Shown one piece after another: positions 24,225 through 31,916 of a stretch of DNA of 64,000 bases; within the stretch, counting starts at the first letter, position 1, and the number at the start of each line of letters is the position of its first letter. The translations under genes and the position numbers were made by a program. Source of the DNA: an uncultured Saprospiraceae bacterium (lineage in GTDB: Bacteria > Bacteroidota > Bacteroidia > Chitinophagales > Saprospiraceae); assembly GCA_937959115.1 (NCBI GenBank), contig CALGAW010000005.1, positions 124,001 to 188,000 on the forward strand. The letters are read 5' to 3'. The notes below the pieces were generated by a model. That model ran no database searches, was not told the origin of the DNA, and was given only the letters and a program-made list of their open reading frames with translations.

Positions 24225-26345
24225 CTAACTGATCCTAGACCAATTCGTACGATACGTCTTATCACTTTCCAGATATCGTCGTAACCTTGCGTGATGCGGT
24301 TTTGCTAACTCTGGGTCATCCTCTAATACACGCATTGCCACTTCTCTTGCTGTTTGAAGAATCCGACTATCTGTTGCTAGATTGGCAATCTTGAGGTCTA
24401 CGATGCCGCTTTGTTGTGTGCCTTGTATATTACCAGGGCCTCTCAGTTCCATATCGACTTCTGCTACTTCGAAGCCGTTATTGGTTCTACACATGGTTTC
24501 TATCCGTTTTTGGCCTTCTTTTGTGAGTTTGAAGCTTGACATGAGGATACAGTAAGACTGTTCACCACCTCGCCCAACACGCCCTCGCAACTGATGCAAC
24601 TGACTAAGCCCAAACCGTTCTGTGTTTTCGATGATCATCATGGTCGCATTGGGAACATTCACACCGACCTCAATCACCGTTGTTGCAATCATGATCTGCG
24701 TTTCTCCCTTCACGAAGCGTTGCATTTCGAAGTCTTTTTCTGATGCCTTCATCCGGCCGTGCACAACGCTGATCTGGTATTGCGGCTTAGGAAACTCTCT
24801 TGTGATGGCATCAAACCCTTCCATGAGGTTCTTAAGTTCGGCAAACTGTTCTGACTCAGATTCTTCAATAAGTGGATAGACCACGTAGATTTGTCTGCCT
24901 TTTTTGATTTCCTCTTTCATCATTCCGAATACACGTAGCCTTCCATTCTCTGTTTTGTGCAAGGTGGTGACGTCTTTTCTTCCTGGCGGGAGCTCATCAA
25001 TTACGGAAACGTCCAAGTCGCCATATAGTGTCATTGCAAGTGTTCTTGGTATTGGAGTGGCTGTCATTACTAGAACGTGAGGTGGTGCTCCGATTCCTTT
25101 TTTCCAAAGTGATGCACGTTGTGCTACACCAAACCTATGTTGTTCATCAATAATGGATAGGCCAAGGTTTTTGAATTCCACCCAGTCTTCAATCAAAGCG
25201 TGTGTACCAATGAGGATGTGCAATTCGCCTGTTTTCAGTAGTTCTAGGAGCTGTTTACGCTTCTTGCCTTTTATGGAGCCTGACAAGAACCCCACTTGGA
25301 TACCCAAGCCACTCACTTCTTCCTTGATAGACGTATAGTGCTGCTGAGCAAGAATCTCCGTTGGTGCCATTAGGGACGCTTGGAAGCCATTGTCCAGAGC
25401 AATCAGCATGCACATCAAGCCGACAATGGTTTTACCACTCCCGACATCGCCTTGCAATAGCCGGTTCATCTGAGTGCCACGGCCGATATCTTGTCTGATT
25501 TCCTTGATCACTCTTTTCTGTGCGCCAGTCAGCTCAAATTTTAAATGATCCTTAAAAAAGGTGTTGAAGAATTGTCCTACACTAGCAAATACGTGTCCTC
25601 TAAGCACAGATTTTCTCCTTGTTTTTAAGGAAAGCATTTTTAATTGAAGGAAAAACAACTCCTCAAATTTCAACCGGTTAGAGGCAATCGTCAAAGCATT
25701 CTGATTCGCTGGAAAGTGAATGTCTGCTAACGCTTTTCGGCGATCGGTGAAGCGGAATTTCTTAATGAAGTAGTCTGGCAGAGTTTCAGGTACTTGCTCT
25801 GTGGAGAGCTTGTTTCGTAGTACTTTTTGGAGTTTCATGATGCCACGGCTGTCTAGTCCTCTACCTTCTAGTTTCCCAGTGCTGTGGTATACTGGTTCCA
25901 AACTTAGTGACTGCTCCATATTGGCTTGGGTGGCGATCTCCATTTCGGGGTGGGTCATATTGAGTCGACCACTAAAGAGTGTCGGCTTACCGTAGACGAT
26001 GTAGGTTCCACCAATCACAAGTTTTTTTTCTAGGAAGGAGACGCCCTTAAACCAAATGAGCTGAACCACTCCAGTGTTGTCTCTAAATCGTCCGACTAAT
26101 CTTCTTTTTCTTCCACTGCCTACACTTTCCAGTCGTCTCAGTGTCCCTTTTAGTTGCACAGGATGGCTATCTGGCTTAATGTCTCGGATCTCATGAAACT
26201 TGGTTTTGTCTACATACCGAAACGGATAAAACTGAACCAACTCCTTAAACGTAAATATCTGCAATTCAGTCTTTAGGGTATCGCCCCGTTGTGGACCGAC
26301 CCCTTTTAAAAACTCTATTTTAGTATCAAGAATTGAATTACCCAT
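24225..26345 (-). CDS. recG: ATP-dependent DNA helicase RecG
   Basis: A 706-residue SF2 helicase that remodels stalled replication forks and Holliday junctions. N-terminal wedge/OB domain about 60-160 (PVQLKGTLRRLESVG, TYIVYGKPTLFSGRLNMTHP), helicase motif I GDVGSGKT with Lys305, motif II DEQH at 400-403, motif III MTATPIPRTLAM, motif VI QLRGRVGRGGEQSYC, and a C-terminal RecG hook-like end (DVMRGPG-type ELRGPGNIQGTQQSG). Length is normal for the family. It is a single gene on the minus strand with a TAnnTTTG box 25 bp upstream. Confidence 0.97.
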   Translation of the reverse strand: MGNSILDTKIEFLKGVGPQRGDTLKTELQIFTFKELVQFYPFRYVDKTKFHEIRDIKPDSHPVQLKGTLRRLESVGSGRKRRLVGRFRDNTGVVQLIWFKGVSFLEKKLVIGGTYIVYGKPTLFSGRLNMTHPEMEIATQANMEQSLSLEPVYHSTGKLEGRGLDSRGIMKLQKVLRNKLSTEQVPETLPDYFIKKFRFTDRRKALADIHFPANQNALTIASNRLKFEELFFLQLKMLSLKTRRKSVLRGHVFASVGQFFNTFFKDHLKFELTGAQKRVIKEIRQDIGRGTQMNRLLQGDVGSGKTIVGLMCMLIALDNGFQASLMAPTEILAQQHYTSIKEEVSGLGIQVGFLSGSIKGKKRKQLLELLKTGELHILIGTHALIEDWVEFKNLGLSIIDEQHRFGVAQRASLWKKGIGAPPHVLVMTATPIPRTLAMTLYGDLDVSVIDELPPGRKDVTTLHKTENGRLRVFGMMKEEIKKGRQIYVVYPLIEESESEQFAELKNLMEGFDAITREFPKPQYQISVVHGRMKASEKDFEMQRFVKGETQIMIATTVIEVGVNVPNATMMIIENTERFGLSQLHQLRGRVGRGGEQSYCILMSSFKLTKEGQKRIETMCRTNNGFEVAEVDMELRGPGNIQGTQQSGIVDLKIANLATDSRILQTAREVAMRVLEDDPELAKPHHARLRRYLESDKTYRTNWSRIS

Positions 26346-26369
26346 TTGGAGATCTCTAATTTTTCACTG

Positions 26370-26377
26370 CAAATTTA
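26370..26377 (-). promoter_or_regulatory. -7 promoter box for recG
   Basis: Reads TAAATTTG on the minus strand, an exact TAnnTTTG match, 24 bp before the recG start codon. The -33 element is not obvious. Confidence 0.4.
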
Positions 26378-26416
26378 TAAAAATTAGTTTATCTGTCATG
26401 CGAAAGGCTCTTTCGG

Positions 26417-26442
26417 TAGGACCGAATTGCAATTCGTCCCTA
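26417..26442. repeat. GAATTGCAATTC palindrome, second copy
   Basis: An imperfect palindrome centred on GAATTGCAATTC between recG and the downstream end of the lpxD-like gene. It shares its 12-bp core and flanking GG..C/CCT context with 16020-16044. Confidence 0.5.
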
Positions 26443-26468
26443 AATGCTAAACGCTTCACCCAAAACCT

Positions 26469-27410
26469 CTACGAGATCTTCCCCTTCAACTCACTGACCT
26501 CACGAGGCAAGCGCTTTAATGCGCGATAATCACTAAACCATTCTTTGGCTTCGATGGCTGGTGCACCGAAATACTGTTTATTCGCCTTGAGATTGCTTGA
26601 AACGCCAGATTGCGCAAACACCTCAACCCCATCTTCAATATGAAGCCGAGCAGAAACACCAACCTGTCCCCAAAGCTTAACCCCGTCACCAATAATGGTC
26701 TTACCTGCAATGCCTACTTGAGCAGCTACAATACACTGCTTACCGATCACAACACCATGGCCAACATGTACTTGATTGTCAAGCTTGGTACCCTCGCCAA
26801 TTATGGTATCTCCAGAAACACCTCGATCAATGGTACAACAAGCACCAATCTCTGCATTGTCTTCAATGATCACTCGACCGCAGGAAAGCATTTTTTCAAG
26901 TGTTTCTGGCCTTGTTTTGTAGTAAAATGCATCTGTTCCAATGACGGTGCCTGAATGTATGGTTACGTTTGCTCCAATCTTCGTGTTTTCATGGATCACC
27001 GTATTCGCTCGAATCCTTGAGTAGGCACCCACCGTCACATGATGCCCTAGAATGACATTAGGCTCGATGACTGCACTCGGATGTACAACTGCCGTTGTAG
27101 AAATGTTCTGATTCAGTGGTTCGAATGGAGCGAAATGTCGAACTAGCTTGTTGTATGCAGAAAAGGGATCTTCCACATAAATTAGAGTTTTGTCCACGGG
27201 CCATTCCATTCGTTTATTGATCAGAATGGTATTGGCAGCGGATTTTAACACCTTTTTATAGTATTTTTCAACGTCTACAAATGTGAGATCACCTGGTTCA
27301 ACCTTGTGAATTTCATTTATACCTGTTATGGTTTTGTCAGGATCACCAAGGACTTCTCCTTCAATTATTTCAGCGATTTCCCTGGCAGTGAGGGTAATTG
27401 TAATTTTCAT
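26469..27410 (-). CDS. lpxD: UDP-3-O-acylglucosamine N-acyltransferase-like protein (LpxD-type)
   Basis: A 313-residue left-handed beta-helix acyltransferase. N-terminal uridine-binding-like domain about 1-100 (ITLTAREIAEIIEGEVLGDP, with DLTFVDVEKYYKK), then hexapeptide repeats from about 107 (TTAVVHPSAVIEPNVILGHH) to 270, and the catalytic His in LDNQVHVGHGVVIGK. LpxD adds the N-linked 3-hydroxyacyl chain to UDP-3-O-acyl-glucosamine in lipid A synthesis. The C-terminal helix is short. Bacteroidota often carry two LpxD paralogues; this one's sequence has the features of the group but which paralogue it is cannot be decided here. Divergent from gcvT across an 83-bp promoter region. Confidence 0.85.
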   Translation of the reverse strand: MKITITLTAREIAEIIEGEVLGDPDKTITGINEIHKVEPGDLTFVDVEKYYKKVLKSAANTILINKRMEWPVDKTLIYVEDPFSAYNKLVRHFAPFEPLNQNISTTAVVHPSAVIEPNVILGHHVTVGAYSRIRANTVIHENTKIGANVTIHSGTVIGTDAFYYKTRPETLEKMLSCGRVIIEDNAEIGACCTIDRGVSGDTIIGEGTKLDNQVHVGHGVVIGKQCIVAAQVGIAGKTIIGDGVKLWGQVGVSARLHIEDGVEVFAQSGVSSNLKANKQYFGAPAIEAKEWFSDYRALKRLPREVSELKGKIS

Positions 27411-27440
27411 TTTAATCTATTAAAATATTATTCCTGCAAA

Positions 27441-27474
27441 TTTGATAATAAAATTTGATAATAGTTTATTTTTG
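27441..27474 (+). promoter_or_regulatory. Promoter of gcvT
   Basis: TTTG at 27441-27444 and TATTTTTG at 27467-27474 with 22-bp spacing. The start would be about 27481, giving a leader near 13 nt before the ATG at 27494; this supports the ATG over the longer frame starting at 27455, which overlaps the promoter. Confidence 0.55.
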
Positions 27475-27493
27475 GGGCACACAAAATAATCTA

Positions 27494-28600
27494 ATGAAAA
27501 ATACACCGTTTACCCACCAACACATTGCTCTTGAAGCCAAAATGGCAGAGTTTGCAGGATACAATATGCCAATTTCCTATAGTGGAATCAAAGAAGAGCA
27601 CCATTGTGTGCGGAAAGGTGTTGGTGTTTTTGATGTGTCTCACATGGGCGAATTCATCGTAAAGGGCAAGGAAGCAATGGAATTAATCCAGCAGGTCACG
27701 ACGAATGATGTGTCGAAACTGGAAATCGGCGATGCTCAATATTCTTGCTTACCCAATGCGGATGGCGGAATCGTTGATGACTTATTGGTGTTCCGTTTGC
27801 CTGAAGACCAATGTTCAGAAGGTGAGCGTGCTTATATGCTGGTGGTAAATGCCTCCAACATTCAAAAGGATTGGGATTGGATTACTACCCATAATCGCTT
27901 TGACACGAAGTTGATTGATATATCAGATCAGACGGCTCTGCTTGCTGTACAAGGCCCCAAAGCTGCTGCTGCCTTACAGTCGCTGACAAAGGTGGATCTA
28001 GCAGCGATTGAATATTATCATTTTAAGAAAGGAACATTTGCTGGAGTAGAAAACGTAATTCTTTCTGCAACTGGCTATACTGGTTCTGGAGGATTTGAAA
28101 TCTACTTTAACAAAAAAGATGCGGATAAGGTTTGGGAAGCAGTGTTCAACGCTGGCAAATCATTCGGCATTCAGCCAATCGGTCTAGCAGCTAGAGACAC
28201 ACTACGTCTTGAAATGGGATTCTGCCTGTATGGCAATGACATTGATGACACAACCTCTCCTATTGAAGCTGGACTTGGCTGGATTACCAAATTGGGTAAA
28301 GGCACCTTTGTCTCTTCAGACAAAATCACAGCGGTAAAGGAATCAGGCGGAACAAGAAGACTTGTTGGTTTTGTGATGGATGGTAAGCGAATCCCTCGTC
28401 AAGGGTATTCGATTGTGGATGCAAGTCGAAACAAAATTGGGATAGTCACTTCTGGAAGCAAAGGGCCTTCTGTTGAAAAGGGAATTGGCCTTGGTTATGT
28501 GGACAAACCGCATCATAGAAAAGGAACGGAAATCTTTATTGAAATCAGAAATAACAAGGAGCGTGCAGTCGTGACGCGGCCTCCATTTTACAAGAAATAA
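27494..28600 (+). CDS. gcvT: Glycine cleavage system aminomethyltransferase (T protein)
   Basis: A 368-residue folate-dependent enzyme that takes the aminomethyl group from the H protein and makes methylene-tetrahydrofolate and ammonia. Hallmarks: FAGYNMPISYSGIKEEHHCVRKGVGVFDVSHMGEF, the QVTTNDVSKL segment, TGYTGSGGFEIY, and the C-terminal GKRIPRQGY and VTSGSKGPSVEKGIGLGYV motifs. Full length. The other glycine-cleavage genes (gcvH, gcvP) are not in the window. The stop codon overlaps the A-run of the terminator that ends the convergent ppa transcript. Confidence 0.96.
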   Translation: MKNTPFTHQHIALEAKMAEFAGYNMPISYSGIKEEHHCVRKGVGVFDVSHMGEFIVKGKEAMELIQQVTTNDVSKLEIGDAQYSCLPNADGGIVDDLLVFRLPEDQCSEGERAYMLVVNASNIQKDWDWITTHNRFDTKLIDISDQTALLAVQGPKAAAALQSLTKVDLAAIEYYHFKKGTFAGVENVILSATGYTGSGGFEIYFNKKDADKVWEAVFNAGKSFGIQPIGLAARDTLRLEMGFCLYGNDIDDTTSPIEAGLGWITKLGKGTFVSSDKITAVKESGGTRRLVGFVMDGKRIPRQGYSIVDASRNKIGIVTSGSKGPSVEKGIGLGYVDKPHHRKGTEIFIEIRNNKERAVVTRPPFYKK

Positions 28601-28644
28601 AAAAGCAATGCATTGATCTCATCTCGGAAATTCAAGTGCATTGC
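28599..28644 (-). terminator. Terminator for the ppa transcript
   Basis: Stem GCAATGCA/TGCATTGC (28605-28612 with 28637-28644) followed on the minus strand by six U (A-run 28599-28604). It lies about 125 nt beyond the ppa stop codon, between convergent gcvT and ppa. The outer stem resembles that of the duplicated element at 21104 and 21669. Confidence 0.6.
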
Positions 28645-28768
28645 CTCTTACTAACCAATGTGTTATACTTAATATAAATACACGCAACCCTTGAATGTAT
28701 TTGTCAGGTATAAAACGTTGGTGATTGGAATAACGTATCTTTTTTCCAATATATAACAGAAAATTAAC

Positions 28769-29398
28769 TTATTTGGATTTTCCGATCAAAATTTTATAGT
28801 CTTCTTGACTTCTGTTAATAACTTCATATGCCTCTTCTTTGCTATAGACGCCAGTGATTTCACACTTTGGAGGTGCACCAGGAAGCTGTTTATAGGTAAG
28901 GAAATAATGCTTTAAACGGTTGATCACGGCTGTTGGAACATCCTCAATTGTGTGCCAGTCTGCATAGACTTCATCACCTTTAAGTACTGCAATAATCTTA
29001 TCATCAGCTTCACCACCATCTATCATTCTGAAACCGCCTATTGGGATTGCCTGTACTAAGATATCACCATGCGTAATTGGACGTTCCGTAAGCACACAAA
29101 TGTCAAGGGGATCTGCGTCTCCAACAATGCCTTTTCTGCCAGTTTGTTGCATACAGTAGGTTGCAATCTGTTCTCCACAATACGTTTGAGGCAAAAAGCC
29201 ATACAAGGATGGGATAATGTTCGAAAACTTCTGAGGACGATCTATTTTTAAATATCCAGTTGTTTTATCGATTTCATACTTGACAGTATCAGTAGGTACG
29301 ACTTCAATGAAGGCAGTGACAGTTGATGGCGTTGATGGTCCAAGGGAAATGCCATGCCACGGATGTGCTTTGAATGTTGGAAAGGGTTTATTATTCAT
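28769..29398 (-). CDS. ppa: Inorganic pyrophosphatase (family I)
   Basis: A 209-residue soluble enzyme hydrolysing pyrophosphate to phosphate. The metal-binding signature DADPLDICV (Asp94, Asp96, Asp99) is intact, with the substrate-contacting KYEIDK region and the YGFLPQTYCGEQ segment. The family usually spans about 175 residues; the extra N-terminal ~20 residues (MNNKPFPTFKAHPWHGISLG) resemble the longer Bacteroidota/eukaryote-like forms. Several Cys (CYCMQQ region) are unusual but away from the active site. Single gene. Confidence 0.95.
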   Translation of the reverse strand: MNNKPFPTFKAHPWHGISLGPSTPSTVTAFIEVVPTDTVKYEIDKTTGYLKIDRPQKFSNIIPSLYGFLPQTYCGEQIATYCMQQTGRKGIVGDADPLDICVLTERPITHGDILVQAIPIGGFRMIDGGEADDKIIAVLKGDEVYADWHTIEDVPTAVINRLKHYFLTYKQLPGAPPKCEITGVYSKEEAYEVINRSQEDYKILIGKSK

Positions 29399-29545
29399 TA
29401 AATCTGATTATTGATTGTTAAGGAGATTCTCCGATAAAACCAGACGATGTTTTCATTCGAACAAAGAAATTTCTATTGAAATACAAGGTGTTATATTTCT
29501 TTCGTTCAATTTTTCTTGAGCAAAAAACGACAGGTAAGCGCATAA

Positions 29546-30904
29546 TCAATTAGAATGCCCCCTTCCTTTTATCACACCGCCTTTAAATGATTTATCGGTT
29601 TCCTCATCATCTTTGTTTTTGAAAATGCCTCTCTCAGCTTCTTGGGCGGCTAGCAGTTCAGACAGATCTGGTTGGCCAGCGTCTACCCAAGCAGTATACC
29701 AAACACTAGATAAGGAGTGGATTGTGGTTGTAAATCGGTCTTCTACCATGCCTTTTAGCTCTTCGTGGAAAGCTCGGCAGTAATCTTCGCATTGGATCCG
29801 AATTGTAGCATCAAGTCTGTTTTCAAAGCAAAACTGTTTGTCTTGTGGGTATGTTCTACTGAGACGTTTCTCAATGCTGAGAATGCTATCAACTAGGACA
29901 TGGCTGTCTAGAATGGTTTTCCAGAAAAATTCTTGAGTATCATCTATATATGTTGCTCGCCCCACTAGATAATCATATTCTTCGTTAAACAACTCTAATA
30001 AACGGCTCTCCCAAAACCCATGTATTCCTACTTGGTTGGTCATTTGACCATTATAGTTTTCAGTGGTATGCAATGGCACATGAGCATCTCCCATGTAGTG
30101 ACCCATATCGGTTGAAAGGCGAACAATGTGATCAATGTTCTGTTTTCTGAAAGCCTCGACCAGTTGCAGGTATACTCTGTTTAAGTGATATGGAAGAATG
30201 CCATATTTTGAAAAACGATCGATTGCAAAGGCATTGTCACAATCCAGATCGAGCGGCTGATACTTAAAAAGATCTTTTAACAATTGACAATCTACCAACA
30301 TTTCATCCTTATAGTATTGTGGCTGAATATGTGATTTGTAAAATTCATTGTAGCCATTGAGATAAACGACGACTGTATCTTTGCGGAACGCCTTTTTCAG
30401 ATCTTTACTTCTAAGCGTCATTTTGTATTTATCAACGTCCATGACCTTATGTCCAACTAGGTGTAATGTGTCTAATCGAGAATTTACAACATACACATCA
30501 GTATATTTTACAAGAGCATCAGTCCACTTTCGTGGAATGTTTTCAAAAGGATACGTTCCCCAAATATCTATGTCTATATAGTGCCTTACGGCTTCATGTT
30601 TTGTTGCATAGCGTCTCTTATCTGGATCCACGGCATGTTCTGTGATCCATTCGATGTGTTTTTTATAGAATCCAATCATTTCGGGAGGAAGTGAGAAGAC
30701 GGCCCTTCTATTGATCATTCGGTGACCGTAGAAGCCCCATTCCTCTTTTTCGCAAGAGTGTGCACTGAATTCTGAATGCTGATTCAGATTCTGCTCGGAT
30801 GAGTTTTCTGGAGTCTTATCGTTGTAAACCTTGAAACTAGTAAATACAATTGCTGCACAAAGAAGAAACGCTGCAATTCCGCTCAAGGAGCTAATTTTTT
30901 TCAT
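29546..30904 (-). CDS. Exported zinc-dependent phospholipase C/S1-P1-nuclease-like protein
   Basis: A 452-residue protein read from the ATG at 30902-30904, which opens a signal peptide (MKKISSLSGIAAFLLCAAIV); a longer frame from 30937 would add eleven residues before it. The mature protein shows the Trp/His-rich metal motifs of the zinc-dependent phospholipase C and S1/P1 nuclease fold: WGFYGHRMINRRAV, HEAVRHYIDIDIWG, and STDMGHYMGDAHVPLHTTEN followed by GIHGFWESRLLELF. These supply the trinuclear zinc site (Trp, His, Asp residues). Substrate (phospholipid or nucleic acid) cannot be told apart from sequence alone. It is probably secreted or periplasmic, single gene. Confidence 0.8.
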   Translation of the reverse strand: MKKISSLSGIAAFLLCAAIVFTSFKVYNDKTPENSSEQNLNQHSEFSAHSCEKEEWGFYGHRMINRRAVFSLPPEMIGFYKKHIEWITEHAVDPDKRRYATKHEAVRHYIDIDIWGTYPFENIPRKWTDALVKYTDVYVVNSRLDTLHLVGHKVMDVDKYKMTLRSKDLKKAFRKDTVVVYLNGYNEFYKSHIQPQYYKDEMLVDCQLLKDLFKYQPLDLDCDNAFAIDRFSKYGILPYHLNRVYLQLVEAFRKQNIDHIVRLSTDMGHYMGDAHVPLHTTENYNGQMTNQVGIHGFWESRLLELFNEEYDYLVGRATYIDDTQEFFWKTILDSHVLVDSILSIEKRLSRTYPQDKQFCFENRLDATIRIQCEDYCRAFHEELKGMVEDRFTTTIHSLSSVWYTAWVDAGQPDLSELLAAQEAERGIFKNKDDEETDKSFKGGVIKGRGHSN

Positions 30905-31032
30905 GAATTGGATATTTATACCTTGCAAAATAGGCATTTTTTTTGAATCTCGAAACTCTATTGTTCAATTAACAATTATCAAATTATAATTACGTTAATT
31001 TCAATTAAATAACAGGCAAAATAACTTGTAAA

Positions 31033-31506
31033 TCAGTTGGTTATGGCTTCCGGTGGTTTGGCGATCTCCAATACCTCAAGTACTTTTTTGTGTGCTTCTT
31101 TTTTGATGCTAGGATCGATCATCAGATTGTAGTAATCACCTTCGAGTTGTTCTGGTACTCCATCATCAAAACGAGTAACACTTATGTCTTCTAGGTTTCC
31201 TGGATCTGGATATAAGGCAACACTATGGTAAAACCGTACTTCATTGGTGGCTTTGGAGATATCCCGAATATCAAATTGAATTCGGACCTTTAGCTGATTG
31301 TCCCAGTAATACTCATCGGTGATTTGGTAGCCATCGTAGGAGACGACCCATGTCTGTCGATCGTTGAGGATGCCTGAATATGCATTGGAGTTTTCTGTGA
31401 GCCAATCCATTAATACTGTATAGGATTCAGGAATTTCTTCTGTTGATTGTGCTTGGCTGAAAATAGATGAAATAGAGAGCAAACTAACTAAAATGATTCT
31501 GGTCAA
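31033..31506 (-). CDS. Small secreted protein of unknown function
   Basis: A 157-residue protein. The only usable start is TTG at 31504-31506; an in-frame TGA lies 12 codons upstream and no ATG fits. It begins with a signal peptide (RIILVSLLSISSIFSQAQS), and the mature region is mixed alpha/beta with no motif I recognise (DRQTWVVSYDGYQITDEYYW, VRFYHSVALYPDP). It stands alone, 128 bp upstream (in transcription order) of the zinc phospholipase-like gene start, and is not obviously part of an operon. Function not assigned. Confidence 0.55.
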   Translation of the reverse strand: MTRIILVSLLSISSIFSQAQSTEEIPESYTVLMDWLTENSNAYSGILNDRQTWVVSYDGYQITDEYYWDNQLKVRIQFDIRDISKATNEVRFYHSVALYPDPGNLEDISVTRFDDGVPEQLEGDYYNLMIDPSIKKEAHKKVLEVLEIAKPPEAITN

Positions 31507-31548
31507 GATGTATTGTTTTGATACATCTAGTGTAATTCAAAAACTAAT

Positions 31549-31588
31549 CCAAAAAAAATCCCACTAGCAACGAGTGCTAGTAGGATTT
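31549..31588 (-). terminator. Orphan minus-strand terminator
   Basis: A 14-bp stem with one mismatch (31556-31569 with 31575-31588) is followed on the minus strand by a run of about eight U. No annotated gene ends here: the nearest minus-strand gene starts at 31506. It would end a transcript entering from 31589-31916, where I see only AT-rich sequence without a convincing gene or promoter. Confidence 0.55.
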
Positions 31589-31916
31589 AATAGACTTTTG
31601 CTTCTTTTTGATGGATAAGAAGTTCATCAATTAGTTGAATTTAATTAAGAAATGGTTGCATTAGATGTATATATTTTATCTACATAACGTTCAATTAATC
31701 GGCGAATTAAAATTTAGGATTAGGATACTTACCAGAATTAGACCTTGAAATATGGACATGAAAAACGATTCGTAATAAAATAATTTTAATTTATAATGTT
31801 CTTTTTAATAGGTAATTCTAAACAATTATTTTGATGTTGAGCTATAAATTAATATCTTCATAACAGATTGTATCCATATCTAATCCTCTGTATTATAAAT
31901 CGTTAAAATAATTGCT

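Noticed and set aside
27455-27493. Upstream start for gcvT
   Set aside because: The extra 13 residues overlap the TATTTTTG promoter, and the ATG at 27494 gives the normal GcvT N-terminus.
28599-28644. Third copy of the 21104/21669 element
   Set aside because: Only the outer stem resembles those copies; the rest of the 182-bp unit and the 31-codon ORF are absent, so it is more simply the ppa terminator.
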